The notes beneath the pieces were generated by a model. It was not told the origin of the DNA. It saw only the letters and a program-made list of their open reading frames with translations, and did no database searches. A DNA stretch of 64,000 nt from Slackia equolifaciens (GTDB lineage Bacteria; Actinomycetota; Coriobacteriia; Coriobacteriales; Eggerthellaceae). How positions within the stretch are numbered: the stretch's first letter is position 1; every line of letters begins with the position of its first letter. The position numbers and the translations under genes were made by a program. Positions 1-8,627 of the stretch are shown here, in pieces. The stretch is taken from positions 1-64,000 of the forward strand of contig NZ_QIBX01000003.1 in NCBI RefSeq assembly GCF_003725995.1, written 5' to 3'.

Positions 1-1
1 C

Positions 2-100
2 GAGTGGATGCGCTGGTTCCGCGAGGGGCGCATATCCCAGAAGCTCGGGTGGCTCACCCCGGACGAGCGCCGCGCGGCGCTGGGCTATCCGGTGCTGTAG
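2..100 (+). CDS. IS3-family transposase, C-terminal fragment cut by window edge
   Basis: The second frame from the window edge is open to a TAG at 98-100 and encodes 32 residues of the form EWMRWFREGRISQKLG...LTPDERRAALGYPVL. This matches the end of the rve integrase domain of IS3/IS150-type OrfB transposases, where a W(Y/F)NxxRIxxKLGxLTPxExR block closes the protein. The DDE catalytic core lies outside the window, so I cannot say whether the gene is intact. Its base composition is GC-rich, like the host and unlike the AT-rich element that follows. Confidence 0.7.
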   Translation, partial: EWMRWFREGRISQKLGWLTPDERRAALGYPVL

Positions 101-102
101 GA

Positions 103-129
103 TGTACAAGAAAACGTCCGCGGTCCCCA
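103..129. repeat. Possible right inverted repeat of the IS3-type element
   Basis: Directly after the transposase stop comes a TGTACAAGAAAACGTCC-type sequence ending in CCCCA. IS3-family elements usually carry their right end just behind orfB and finish in CA. The matching left end is outside the window, so this rests on position and ending only. Confidence 0.35.
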
Positions 130-159
130 TTATATTTCACTCGTCCTTTTTACACAAAA

Positions 160-200
160 AAATGCAGGTCAATCCTCAACATGAGCATTGACCTGCATTT
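160..200 (-). terminator. Rho-independent terminator, stronger on the minus strand
   Basis: A perfect 14-bp inverted repeat (160-173 with 187-200, core ATGCAGGTCAAT) has a 13-nt loop. On the minus strand the stem runs into seven T residues (complement of 156-162); on the plus strand the T run is short. It would stop transcripts leaving the element toward the IS. Confidence 0.55.
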
Positions 201-314
201 ATAATGCACAGAGCAGTACAACAAAACTAAGGCATAGCTTGCACTATGTCTATACTATATCTATACGTCGTTAGTTTTTTGTATAGCATCCGCAAAATAA
301 GCATGACAAAAAAG

Positions 315-345
315 CCCATGTTGAAAATGGGAAAATCCTTTTTTT
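315..345 (+). promoter_or_regulatory. Small hairpin with T-run in the leader of the HTH gene
   Basis: CCCAT (315-319) pairs with ATGGG (327-331), followed after seven bases by a run of seven T at 339-345. It lies about 180 bp before the regulator start and could act as a terminator or attenuator, as known in leaders of related transposons. The rest of 101-522 is AT-rich and holds no credible gene. Confidence 0.35.
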
Positions 346-522
346 CAATGCTTATCTAATACGCATGCTATGCAACATAAACGCCGCCTCCTTTTACATA
401 AATTTTATTTTATCAGAAAATCAGTCTACTGTCAATACACAACAGGAAGTATTTAACCTAATGATATGAATTGTGTGGACATATCCAAAAAGAAAGGTGA
501 ACTGTAAAATGTAACAGGGTGA

Positions 523-885
523 ATGAAAATGGCAAAAAGACCCGTACCATTGTACGACTTTAAGGCTTTCGGGGCAGCTATAAAAGCCGCGAGAAATGAA
601 TACGGCGAGAGCCGCAAAAAGGTAAGCGACGAGTTATATATTTCCCCGCGCTACCTTGCGAATATCGAGAACAAGGGACAACAGCCGAGTTTACAGGTAT
701 TCTATGACCTTGTAACCCGGTATCATATTTCGGTAGATCAATTTTTCTTCCCGAACAGCAATGCGGAGAAATCCACCGGGCGGCGGCAGCTTGACGCGCT
801 GCTGGACGGTATGAGCGATAAAGGCATACGGATTGTAACCGCAACAGCAAGGGAGATAACGGAAGTCGAAAAAGCAGAGGATTAA
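523..885 (+). CDS. Transposon HTH (XRE-type) transcriptional regulator
   Basis: This 120-residue protein has an N-terminal helix-turn-helix (about residues 13-70, containing YISPRYLANIENKGQQPSLQ) followed by a conserved tail with FFFPN and RRQLDALLDGM. That pattern is typical of the small regulators of Tn1549-like conjugative transposons, which are thought to control conjugation or excision genes; the family role is general knowledge and not shown here. The start at 523 is preceded by CAGGGTGA. A second in-frame ATG six bases on is also possible. It stands convergent to the replication-type gene with only two bases between the stops. Confidence 0.85.
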   Translation: MKMAKRPVPLYDFKAFGAAIKAARNEYGESRKKVSDELYISPRYLANIENKGQQPSLQVFYDLVTRYHISVDQFFFPNSNAEKSTGRRQLDALLDGMSDKGIRIVTATAREITEVEKAED

Positions 886-887
886 CC

Positions 888-2039
888 TCACAATATGAGA
901 AATCGGGAGATTGCAGCGCATGGCGGCTGCAATCTTTTTTTGCGTCCAAAATCAAAGGAACGCGCAACAAATACCGCCTTTCGGTGGGGGTATGGAGTAG
1001 ATAGCAAGCACAGCAAACGAGTACCCGTTTGCGGAAAATGCTTGTTGGGATAATCCCAAACCCTTATACCGAAAGGCGGTGCGGAAATGGTACTCGGCGC
1101 GTTGAACAGCACCGCTTTTAGATACTGCTTGATGTTGCGCACTTTGGTTGTGTTCTCCCTCATGCAATCCAAAACAAACTCAATATGGCTGCTGTTCAGC
1201 TTCAAAAACTTGGATTTCACCAATTCGGCGGGGTAGTCGTCCCCGGCAATACGGATTGTCTTTCGGGCTGTGCAGACGGTTTCCAGCATAAGGTCAACAA
1301 TCTCGTCCAAACGGTCTTTGTCAATTTTGCAGTTTTGAATGAGATGGTCGTATTCGATATTGTCCTTGATAATCTCCCTGTAAATCTCTACTGCGCTATT
1401 GCTTTTCGCTTCCGTTCTTTTCCTTTCCGGCGGCGTAGCCGCTTCGCCATGCGCAAAGGGCAAGGGGTTTAGGGAATGGAAAGGAATGGAATCGGTACTT
1501 GATAAATCAGTAATTGATTGTTCTTTACTTAATATATCTTTATTTAATTGCGTTGGATTTTCCAACGTAGGTTTTTCCTGCGTAGGTTTTTCCAACGTTG
1601 GATTATCCAATGTTGGATTTTCCAACGTAGGTTTTTCCTGCGTAGGTTTTTCCAACGTTGGATTATCCAATGTTGGATTTTCCAATGTAGGTAAATCCAA
1701 TATAGGCGGCTGTCCGCCGCTGGTAGCTGCTTCCGGCTCTCGCGGCTGCGGCTGCTCGTATATGACGTAATCTGCGCCCCGCAAGCGTCCCTTTTCGTCG
1801 CGCTCCCGGCTGCGCACGATATATCCGGCTTTTTCGAGTTCCTTTACCGCTTCGCGGATTGCGTCGATCTTCTCCCGGTTGATATGGGATAAGCCCGCAA
1901 GGGTATAATCCCAATCTTCGGGCAGCGAAAGCATTTGCGACAACAAGCCCTTTGCCTTTAAGGACAATTCCTTGTTTCGCAAGTGGTGGTTGCTCATAAC
2001 GGTATATCCCGTATTTCGCTCCACTCTGAAAACTGCCAT
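888..2039 (-). CDS. Transposon replication-type protein (DUF6017-like), C-terminus replaced
   Basis: The N-terminus (residues 1-95, FRVERNTGYTVMSNHHLRNK...) is the winged-helix domain of replication-initiator-like proteins carried by Tn1549-type elements. A linker of about 50 residues built from NPT/KPT repeats follows, then a DUF6017-like region ending at LFNAPSTI. After that point (about 1085) the sequence no longer looks like the family; the last roughly 65 residues read through an unrelated hairpin-rich stretch. I infer that a deletion removed the true 3' end. The start at 2039 has GAAGTGAGG just upstream. Function in replication or maintenance of the circular form is inferred from the family. 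Confidence 0.75.
   Translation of the reverse strand: MAVFRVERNTGYTVMSNHHLRNKELSLKAKGLLSQMLSLPEDWDYTLAGLSHINREKIDAIREAVKELEKAGYIVRSRERDEKGRLRGADYVIYEQPQPREPEAATSGGQPPILDLPTLENPTLDNPTLEKPTQEKPTLENPTLDNPTLEKPTQEKPTLENPTQLNKDILSKEQSITDLSSTDSIPFHSLNPLPFAHGEAATPPERKRTEAKSNSAVEIYREIIKDNIEYDHLIQNCKIDKDRLDEIVDLMLETVCTARKTIRIAGDDYPAELVKSKFLKLNSSHIEFVLDCMRENTTKVRNIKQYLKAVLFNAPSTISAPPFGIRVWDYPNKHFPQTGTRLLCLLSTPYPHRKAVFVARSFDFGRKKRLQPPCAAISRFLIL
973..1080. repeat. Nested inverted repeats (structured 108-bp region)
   Basis: A perfect 13-bp inverted repeat ACCGCCTTTCGGT (973-985) / ACCGAAAGGCGGT (1068-1080) encloses a second pairing CAAGCA / TGCTTG and an inner hairpin CAAACG / CGTTTG. It lies where the replication-type reading frame departs from its family. 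It could be a replication-origin structure, a structured RNA or a terminator; I cannot decide which. Confidence 0.6.
1561..1680. repeat. Two identical 60-bp repeats made of 15-bp units
   Basis: 1561-1620 and 1621-1680 are identical base for base. Each is four 15-bp units of the form TCCAAYGTWGGWTTT, and partial units extend on both sides. Because 15 is divisible by three, the array stays in frame and encodes a pentapeptide series (LENPT, LDNPT, LEKPT, QEKPT) in the linker of the replication-type protein. Confidence 0.95.
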
Positions 2040-2167
2040 ATTTCCTCACTTCCTCTCTTGGTATGCGTGGACAATTAGAAAGCCGTTTTCGGCTGTTTTG
2101 GTATTGCAATATGCCCTTTGCCGTTTTCGCGTCTGCAAAGCCGCATGGCACAAGGGCTTTTGCCCGT

Positions 2168-2386
2168 CTATTTGTCCATGCTGGCGTGCGTTTTCCGCGT
2201 CCTTTTGCCGGGGCAATAGGGACACTCTTTGAAAACGCAAAACTCATATTTCCACCCGGGGCGGTAGAAACGGCAAGTGCCGCAATCTTCATCATCTCCG
2301 GCACAACCGGATTGATAGCGGTCAAATCCCGGCTTCTGCTGCATGAGCAATTCAAACGCCCGCTGCTTGCCCTTTGTGAAATACAT
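2168..2386 (-). CDS. Cysteine-rich small protein of Tn1549-like elements
   Basis: The frame could begin at 2443, but the start at 2386 is preceded by an excellent AAAGGAGGTG and gives a 72-residue protein, MYFTKGKQRAFELLMQ.... The centre carries CAGDDEDCGTCRF and CVFKECPYCPG, six or more cysteines in CxxC-like spacing, suggesting a zinc-binding fold. Closely similar small proteins accompany the replication-type gene in Tn1549-like elements; no function is known to me. It lies just upstream of, and codirectional with, the replication-type gene, so the two probably share a transcript. Confidence 0.75.
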   Translation of the reverse strand: MYFTKGKQRAFELLMQQKPGFDRYQSGCAGDDEDCGTCRFYRPGWKYEFCVFKECPYCPGKRTRKTHASMDK

Positions 2387-2419
2387 TCCGGCTGCACCTC
2401 CTTTCCTGCGGGCATAAAA

Positions 2420-2465
2420 AAACGGCGTTACTTTCTCCCCCAAAGGGGTTAAGGTAACGCCGTTT
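2420..2465 (-). terminator. Strong minus-strand terminator hairpin
   Basis: AAACGGCGTTAC (2420-2431) pairs perfectly with GTAACGCCGTTT (2454-2465), with an inner CCCC/GGGG stem. On the minus strand it continues into seven T. It would end a minus-strand transcript arriving from above 2465, but no such gene exists now: that position is taken by the plus-strand recombinase. It is a mark of lost sequence. Confidence 0.75.
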
Positions 2466-2565
2466 GTGTGCGTATTCAGTTTTTAACACATTCCCTGTCT
2501 ATCCGCTGTCCGCAAAACCATTGATTTTATTAGCTTTTTGCCGCTATCGCTATCACACCTCATTA

Positions 2566-4002
2566 TTCCAGCGGCCCGGATTTCAAGCCATGCTTGCAGA
2601 CATTGAAGCCGGGAAAGTCGGCACCGTCATAGTCAAGGACATGAGCAGGCTGGGGCGTAATTACTTGCAGGTGGGATTTTACACGGAAATGCTGTTCCCT
2701 CAAAAGGGCGTGCGTTTTATCGCTGTCAATGACAACGTGGACAGCGCAAACGGCGGCATGGACAATGATTTTACCCCTCTGCGGAACTTATTTAACGAAT
2801 GGCTGGTGAGAGATACGAGCAAGAAAATCAAGGCAGTAAAGAAAGCAAAAGGCATGAGCGGCAAGCCTGTAACCAGCAAGCCAGTCTATGGCTATCTCAT
2901 GGACAAGGACGAGAACTATATCGTTGACGAGGAAGCCGCCCCGGTTGTCCGGCAGATTTACCAGCTTTGCCTTGCGGGAAATGGCCCGACCAAGATTGCC
3001 CGTATGCTGACGGAGCAGCAAATCCCCACGCCGGGGACGCTGGAATACCGCAGGACGGGCAGCACCCGACGCTACCACCCCGGCTATGAGTGCAAGTGGG
3101 CGACAAACACCGTCGTCCATCTGCTGGAAAACCGGGAGTACACTGGCTGTCTGGTAAACTTCAAGACGGAGAAGCCCTCTTACAAGGTCAAGCACAGCGT
3201 TGAGAACCCCATCGAGAAGCAGGCTATCTTCCCAAATCACCATGAGCCGATTATCGACACGGAAACATGGGAGCGTGTGCAGGAGTTACGCAAGCAGCGA
3301 AAACGCCCGAACCGCTATGATGAAGTGGGGCTGTTCTCTGGTATGCTGTTCTGCGCCGACTGCGGCCATGTGCTGTATCAGCAGCGGTATCAGAACAAGA
3401 ACCGCAAGCAGGACTGTTATATCTGCGGCAGCTACAAGAAGCGTACCCGTGACTGTACGGCACACTTTATCCGCACCGACCTTTTGACGGCGGGCGTGCT
3501 TTCCAATCTCCGGCAAGTGACGGAATACGCCGCCAGGCATGAGAGCCGCTTTGTAAAGCTGCTCATCCAGCAGAACGAAATCGGCGGCAAGAGAAAGACC
3601 GCCGCAGCCACGAAGCAGCTTGAACAGGCCCAGACACGCATTGCCGAAGTGAACCGCATTATCAAGCGGCTGTATGAGGACAATGTAAGCGGCAAAATCA
3701 GCGACGAGCGTTTCATGGAGCTGTCGGCGGACTATGAGCAGGAGCAGCGGGAACTGAAAGACCGGGCTGCCGCTTTGCAGGAGGAACTTTCCAAGTCGCA
3801 GGCCGCCACCGTCAACGCCGAGAAATTCATGGGGATTGTGAGAAAGCACCTTGCTTTTGAAGAATTGACCCCCACCCTCTTGCGGGAAATGATTGAGAAA
3901 ATCGTCGTGCATGAGTGCAGCTATGACGAGAACGGCACCCGCAGGCAGGACATTGAGATTTATTACAGCTTTGTCGGCAAGATAGACTTGCCGGAAGCCT
4001 AA
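2566..4002 (+). pseudogene. Large serine recombinase lacking its catalytic N-terminus
   Basis: The frame is open from 2464, but family-like sequence begins only at about 2566 (FQRPGFQAMLADIEAG) and continues to the usual end (YYSFVGKIDLPEA). Present are the resolvase-domain half with KDMSRLGRNYL, the recombinase domain (GYLMDKDENYIVDEEA...), the zinc-ribbon (CADCG ... CYICG) and the coiled-coil/DUF4368-type tail. Missing are roughly the first 55-60 residues including the YxRxS block with the nucleophilic serine. The ~30 residues coded before 2566 are unrelated. Without the serine the protein cannot cleave att sites, so I call it a pseudogene from a 5' deletion. Confidence 0.8.
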
Positions 4003-4009
4003 CGCCTGA

Positions 4010-4057
4010 CCTATCCGACACAGCCCTAAGTGCCGGATAGGAACGGCAAAATTTTTT
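4010..4057 (+). terminator. Possible terminator after the recombinase
   Basis: CCTATCCG (4010-4017) pairs with CGGATAGG (4034-4041), and a run of T follows at 4052-4057. The T run is ten bases beyond the stem, so the call is weak. Confidence 0.4.
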
Positions 4058-4289
4058 ACACTTCTATTACTTCTTTATCGCACATTAGCAAAAGGCCGCG
4101 GGTCCGAATCGGGCGGGATACGGGATTGTGCGGATGCGAAATCCAGGGATGCCGTCGCGACGATAGGGCCATTGGGGTGTGCGGAGCGCCAATCCCTATT
4201 CTTTCTCTGCGTCCCAGATTTGGTACATGCGTCAGCTGCAATTGGTGCATAATGGTGCAAACCATTTGGCGGCAACGTTTGGAGGGCGC

Positions 4290-6032
4290 ATGAGCGAAAT
4301 TAAGTGTCCGCATTGCGGCAAGGTGTTCCAGGTCGACGAGAGCGAGTTCAATGACATCTTGCGCCAGGTGCGCACGGAAGAATTCGATAAAGAGATTGCG
4401 CAGCGCGAGGCGCTTATGGAGGAGGGCAAGCGCCAGGCGGTGGAGCTCGCCGTTCAGCAGGCCCAGGGCCAGGCGGCGAAAGCCGCCGCAGCGCGCGATG
4501 CCAAGATCGCGGAGCTCTCGATGAGCTTGGATGAGGCTCGCCGAGAGATGAAAGCAAAGATGGAGGCGGTGAAGGCGCAACATGAGGCCGCGTCGCGCGC
4601 CGAGGCTGCCGAGCATGAGAAGTCGCTGCAGTCCGCCGTTTCGCAGCGAGACGCCGAAATCGCTCAGCTCAAGGCGCAGATAGCTCAGCAGGAGAGTGAC
4701 CGTCGCGCGGCCGAGAATGTGGCGCAGGCGGAATATGAGAAAGCTCTCGCGAATGCGACCGCGCAGCTCGATGCCCAAGTTGCAGCGCTCAAGCAAAGGC
4801 TTTCCGGCCAAGAGGAAACGCTTCGTCAGCAGGCGGCGCTTCGCGAAGCGGAGCTTGTCCAGCAGGCTGCGGCGCGCGAAGCCGAGCTGTCGCAAAAGGC
4901 TGCCTCCCGTGAAGCGGAGCTGGCGCAGAAAGCGGCATCGCGCGAAGCGGAATTGGAACGCACCATCGCCGAGCAGCGTCAACAGCTGTCCGGTCAGCAG
5001 AGCGCGTTCGATGCGCAGAAGGAACTCGCGGTCGCGGAGGCGCGCATGAAGGCCGAGCGTGAACGCGATGACCTTGCCACCAAGATGCAGCTCGCCCAAG
5101 CAGAGAGCGAGCGCAACATGGCCGCGCTTCAAGCCAAGATGGCCGAAGAACTCAAACAAAAAGATCAGCTCCTGTCTTATAAAGATGAGGAAATCGCTCG
5201 CTACAAAGATATGAAGGCGCGCCTATCCACCAAGATGGTCGGCGAATCGCTTGAGCAGCACTGCGAGATCGAGTTCAACAAAATCCGCGCGACGGCATTC
5301 CCGCGCGCGTATTTCGAAAAGGACAATGATGTAGTGGACGGAACGAAGGGCGATTTCGTGTTTCGCGAGTCCGATGACGAGGGTAATGAGATCCTGTCCA
5401 TCATGTTCGAGATGAAGAATGAATCCGAAGACTCGACCCATAAGCACAAGAACGAGGATTTCCTGAAAAAGCTCGACTCTGATCGGCGCAAGAAGGGCTG
5501 CGAGTACGCGGTGCTGGTCACGTTGCTGGAGCCCGACAACGAGCTCTACAACGAAGGCATTGTAGACATGTCGTATCGCTATGAGAAGATGTACGTGATT
5601 CGTCCACAGTTCTTCATTCCCATGATTTCCATTCTGCGCAACGCGGCTCTTTCGGCCATGACATACAAGGCGGAGCTTGCCCAGATGCGCAATCAGAACA
5701 TCGATATCACGCATTTCGAGGAGCAGATGGAGGATTTCAAGGCCAAGTTCGGGCGCAATTATGATCTGGCCAGCAGGAAATTCCAGGCCGCGATTGACGA
5801 GATCGACAAATCGATCGACCATCTGCAAAAGATCAAGGAGAACTTGCTGGGCAGCGAACGCAACCTTCGCCTAGCCAACGACAAAGCGCAGGACCTTTCC
5901 ATCAAGCGCTTGACGCGCAACAACCCCACTATGAAGGAGAAGTTTGCTCAGCTCGCGGAAGAGCGTGCAGCCGCCGGACTGCCTGATCCGGCCGATGAGG
6001 CCCGCGCACGCATCATCGAGGAAGAGGAATAA
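4290..6032 (+). CDS. DUF2130 family coiled-coil protein
   Basis: Start ATG 4290 follows GGAGG at 4281-4285, giving 580 residues; the longer open frame upstream lacks a ribosome site. The N-terminus shows a single CPHCG knuckle (residues 5-9), then a very long Ala/Glu/Gln/Arg-rich coiled coil (about 25-320, with repeated AAxREAEL heptads), then the conserved DUF2130 domain (from about 340, [21 protein letters not shown]..., FEMKNESED). DUF2130 has nuclease-like features in its acidic and lysine motifs, but its activity is not established to my knowledge. The gene stands alone next to the transposon scar and ends at a strong terminator. Confidence 0.85.
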   Translation: MSEIKCPHCGKVFQVDESEFNDILRQVRTEEFDKEIAQREALMEEGKRQAVELAVQQAQGQAAKAAAARDAKIAELSMSLDEARREMKAKMEAVKAQHEAASRAEAAEHEKSLQSAVSQRDAEIAQLKAQIAQQESDRRAAENVAQAEYEKALANATAQLDAQVAALKQRLSGQEETLRQQAALREAELVQQAAAREAELSQKAASREAELAQKAASREAELERTIAEQRQQLSGQQSAFDAQKELAVAEARMKAERERDDLATKMQLAQAESERNMAALQAKMAEELKQKDQLLSYKDEEIARYKDMKARLSTKMVGESLEQHCEIEFNKIRATAFPRAYFEKDNDVVDGTKGDFVFRESDDEGNEILSIMFEMKNESEDSTHKHKNEDFLKKLDSDRRKKGCEYAVLVTLLEPDNELYNEGIVDMSYRYEKMYVIRPQFFIPMISILRNAALSAMTYKAELAQMRNQNIDITHFEEQMEDFKAKFGRNYDLASRKFQAAIDEIDKSIDHLQKIKENLLGSERNLRLANDKAQDLSIKRLTRNNPTMKEKFAQLAEERAAAGLPDPADEARARIIEEEE

Positions 6033-6050
6033 AGGCGCATAGGGCAAAGC

Positions 6051-6086
6051 AAGGCCGCTCGCGGGAGGGATGCGAGCGGCCTTTTT
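6051..6086 (+). terminator. Bidirectional terminator between convergent genes
   Basis: A 12-bp perfect stem (6051-6062 with 6072-6083, core GGCCGCTCGC) is followed by TTTTT. It separates the DUF2130 gene from the convergent flavoprotein gene and could serve both. Confidence 0.85.
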
Positions 6087-6133
6087 CGTTCGCATGGTGC
6101 GAACAACGGGAGGGGAGAAGGCTATCGATAGGA

Positions 6134-8323
6134 TTAGACTGTGCGGCCGGCGTCGTTACCGGAGCGGATAGCAAGAGCGATGTTAAACGGTTCGTTGCAA
6201 TCGCCCACCGCGTAGGTTTCGGATACGGAGCAGCCGTCGATCAGGGACGTGTCGGGCAGCATGTCGCCCGCGTTCACGATGGCGTCGCAGGGGATGCTTA
6301 CCGTCGTGCCCGTTTCGGTTTGGATGGTGATGCTCCCGTCGCCAACCTCCTGGATGGAAGAGCTGGGCCAAACGCGCAGGCCAAGAGCATAGAGTGCAGT
6401 GGTCATGAAGCGAATGGCGTGCTGCGACTGCTGCATGTCAAGCTCCTCATTGGCGCTTGGCGTTACGATGACGACGTTCTTTTTGTGAACGGTGAGCCAC
6501 AGTGCGCAGTCGAACGCTTGGGCGTTCGAGCCCCAGACGACCACGTTGTCACCCATCTCGGTCATCATGAAGCTGTCGAAATCAACCACCTGAACCGAGT
6601 CGTTGCCGGAAACAGGCGCCTCGGGACGCTTGCCGCCTACGGCAAGGATCACGGCATCGGGGGCCTCGGAGTCGATGAAAGCGGCGTCGACCTCCTTGTT
6701 GAGCTCGACGGAAACGCCGTTCACCTCAAGCTGGCGAGAGAGGTAAGCGGAAAGGTCGGTCAGGTTCTCATGGGGGCCCTTGACGTTGGAGGCGAATTCG
6801 AGCTTTCCGCCTAGTGCGCCGCTTTTCTCGTAGAGGGTAACGCTGTGACCGCGCTGCGCGGCGATTCGAGCTGCCTCCATGCCAGCGGGGCCTCCGCCGA
6901 TGACCATGACCTTCTTGGTGGTTTCTGCCGCAGGAACCTCGTAGGTGGAGGGGCCGCCCTCGCGCATCACGCGCTGGGTCAAGGCGTTTACGCGGCAGTA
7001 GCCCATCTGGGCATTCATCTCATTGCTGCCGATGTGGCAGTGGAGGCAACGCGTGCAGGGAGCAATCTCGTCCAGGCGGCCTTCCTTGAGTTTGTTGACA
7101 TACTCGGTATCAACGGTGAACGGACGGTTCATCAGGTAGAAGTCGCATTTGCCATCGGCGAGCGCCTGCTCGAAGAAATCGGGGGCATGCGCAGGGTCCA
7201 TGTAGGTCACGGTTCCGCAAGGAATGCTCAGCTGCTCTTTATACCGTGCGACGACATCGAGCAGCATGCCTGCGCCGCTGTGGTTGCCGATAAGCGCACC
7301 CTGGAAATGCTTATTGAAATCGAACTGCGTAGCAAAGCCGCTTGCGCCTTCGATGCCATTGAGGATGAAGTAGAGGTCGCTTGCAAACTGGCAGGGGTGG
7401 TTGCCCAGCGGGCCAAGGCGCAGATGCATGGAATCGGCGCCGGCCGCTTCGAACATCTTCGCGAACTCAATGCCCTCTTCGATGGTGGTCGCTTTCGTCT
7501 GGAACGCGGTAACCTGATTGTCGAGGGTCATGAGCGTGGGGTTGTTGGTGATATTATCCAGCTCCTCGATGCAATCGATCAGGATTTGAACCGCGAAGTC
7601 ATCACCGCAGGCCTCTTTGATTTTCTGGATGCATTCCACGACGAAACGCGCACGGTTCTCGAGGCTGCCTATGCCGTAGTCGTCGGTTCGCGTGTTGTGG
7701 TAGCGCGAAAGGAAGTGCGAACCCAGGTTAAAGCCTGCCGCATTGATTTCCATAGCTTCGAAGCCCATGCTCTGCAGGTTCTTGGCAACGGTCACGGCGC
7801 GTTCTTCTGCGGCGAGGATGTCATCGACGGTCATGTTGGGCACGTCGCCCGAGAAGGCCCACTGGCATCCGAGATGGGCATTGTATTCTGCGCATGCCTC
7901 AGAGAGCCTCTTTCCAAAAGAGATGACCTCATCGGTGAAGTCGCCCGTAGGGAGGAACTCTCCCTCGACCCAGATCATCTCGACGCCACCCTTTGCGAAA
8001 TTAAGGTAATACTCGAACAGCTCATCGGTGTAGCCGGCGAGGTAGCATGCCGAGCCGGCGGCGGATTTCGCCATGCGATTGCCTATTTCGATAGATCCTA
8101 GTTTCCAGGGCGAAAGAAGCGTGGCAAAGTCGGTGGTGTTGCCACGATAATCGTAGTCCTGGGGATTGACGTAAGCGGTGTGCAGAAGCTCTTCGGTTGC
8201 CGTTTCTTCGGTTGTCGTCGACGTTTGCGTTTGCTGAGGCGCGCAACCGACGAGGCCGGCTCCAGCTGCCGCAGCGCCCGCGACGCCGATGCCCGCGAGG
8301 AACTGACGACGCGAGAATTCCAT
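6134..8323 (-). CDS. Tat-exported lipoprotein: Old-Yellow-Enzyme/2,4-dienoyl-CoA reductase-type oxidoreductase
   Basis: Start ATG 8323 has AAAGGAGGG upstream; 729 residues. Residues 3-8 are a twin-arginine motif (FSRRQF) and LVGC with Cys27 forms a lipobox, so export by Tat and lipid anchoring on the outer face are likely. Residues ~55-420 form the FMN-binding TIM barrel of the OYE family (LSPWKLGSIEIGNRMAKSA). Near 423-446 lies a cysteine cluster CTRCLHC...YC for a 4Fe-4S centre, and from ~468 an FAD/NAD(P)-binding part (VMVIGGGPAGMEAA). The cluster spacing is slightly unlike that of classical dienoyl-CoA reductase. The substrate is unknown; divergence from a LuxR-type gene suggests substrate-induced control. 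Confidence 0.85.
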   Translation of the reverse strand: MEFSRRQFLAGIGVAGAAAAGAGLVGCAPQQTQTSTTTEETATEELLHTAYVNPQDYDYRGNTTDFATLLSPWKLGSIEIGNRMAKSAAGSACYLAGYTDELFEYYLNFAKGGVEMIWVEGEFLPTGDFTDEVISFGKRLSEACAEYNAHLGCQWAFSGDVPNMTVDDILAAEERAVTVAKNLQSMGFEAMEINAAGFNLGSHFLSRYHNTRTDDYGIGSLENRARFVVECIQKIKEACGDDFAVQILIDCIEELDNITNNPTLMTLDNQVTAFQTKATTIEEGIEFAKMFEAAGADSMHLRLGPLGNHPCQFASDLYFILNGIEGASGFATQFDFNKHFQGALIGNHSGAGMLLDVVARYKEQLSIPCGTVTYMDPAHAPDFFEQALADGKCDFYLMNRPFTVDTEYVNKLKEGRLDEIAPCTRCLHCHIGSNEMNAQMGYCRVNALTQRVMREGGPSTYEVPAAETTKKVMVIGGGPAGMEAARIAAQRGHSVTLYEKSGALGGKLEFASNVKGPHENLTDLSAYLSRQLEVNGVSVELNKEVDAAFIDSEAPDAVILAVGGKRPEAPVSGNDSVQVVDFDSFMMTEMGDNVVVWGSNAQAFDCALWLTVHKKNVVIVTPSANEELDMQQSQHAIRFMTTALYALGLRVWPSSSIQEVGDGSITIQTETGTTVSIPCDAIVNAGDMLPDTSLIDGCSVSETYAVGDCNEPFNIALAIRSGNDAGRTV

Positions 8324-8350
8324 AATACCCTCCTTTATCGTGCTTTCGAA

Positions 8351-8377
8351 CGTCGCGCTTTTCTGAACAGCGCGACG
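8351..8377. promoter_or_regulatory. Dyad CGTCGCGC / GCGCGACG upstream of the reductase gene
   Basis: CGTCGCGC (8351-8358) and GCGCGACG (8370-8377) are perfect inverted copies, and a third copy of the half-site lies at 8392-8399. They sit 28-76 bp above the reductase start, the right place for an operator or leader hairpin. Confidence 0.45.
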
Positions 8378-8548
8378 CTTGGATAGATTAGCGTCGCGCA
8401 CGGTTGTGCGCTTCACATGAGCTTGGTGAACATTGTGTGGATGCGCAAATGACCGCAAAGCATCGCGCGTGATACACGAAACGCCACGTCATCCGCCTCA
8501 CACCCGATTGGTGAATTACACGGTTTGGAGATGCGCGGGAGCAAAAAG

Positions 8549-8571
8549 CAAACGAATAGATGACTCGTTTG
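8549..8571. promoter_or_regulatory. Dyad CAAACGA-N9-TCGTTTG, possible regulator site
   Basis: Perfect 7-bp arms 57 bp before the LuxR-type gene start. The 304-bp divergent region (8324-8627) holds this dyad and the one at 8351 and no gene. Binding by the adjacent LuxR-type regulator is a guess from position. Confidence 0.4.
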
Positions 8572-8627
8572 TGGCAAACTGTACGGAGTCAATGGTTCTA
8601 GATTGCGTTGTGGGGGAGGACAAACGC

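Larger units (their letters stand above)
130..4093. mobile_element. Collapsed Tn1549-like conjugative transposon remnant
   Basis: This stretch is AT-richer than the flanks and carries, in order, a HTH regulator (+), a replication-type protein with a DUF6017-like region (-), a cysteine-rich small protein (-) and a large serine recombinase (+). That gene set belongs to Tn1549/CTn-type elements of Firmicutes. Relaxase, coupling protein, type IV secretion and cargo genes are all missing, and the recombinase lacks its catalytic N-terminus. The element should therefore not be able to move itself. Exact ends were not identifiable: no clear target duplication is visible, and the limits are set by the composition change and the neighbouring genes. 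Confidence 0.65.

Noticed and set aside
1545-1710. Regular repeats resembling a small CRISPR array
   Set aside because: The units are 15 bp without spacers, stay in frame and encode the linker of the replication-type protein.
4090-4120. GGGTCCGAATC, like a tRNA T-arm next to the transposon end
   Set aside because: No acceptor, anticodon or D-arm can be built around it and the T-stem does not pair properly.
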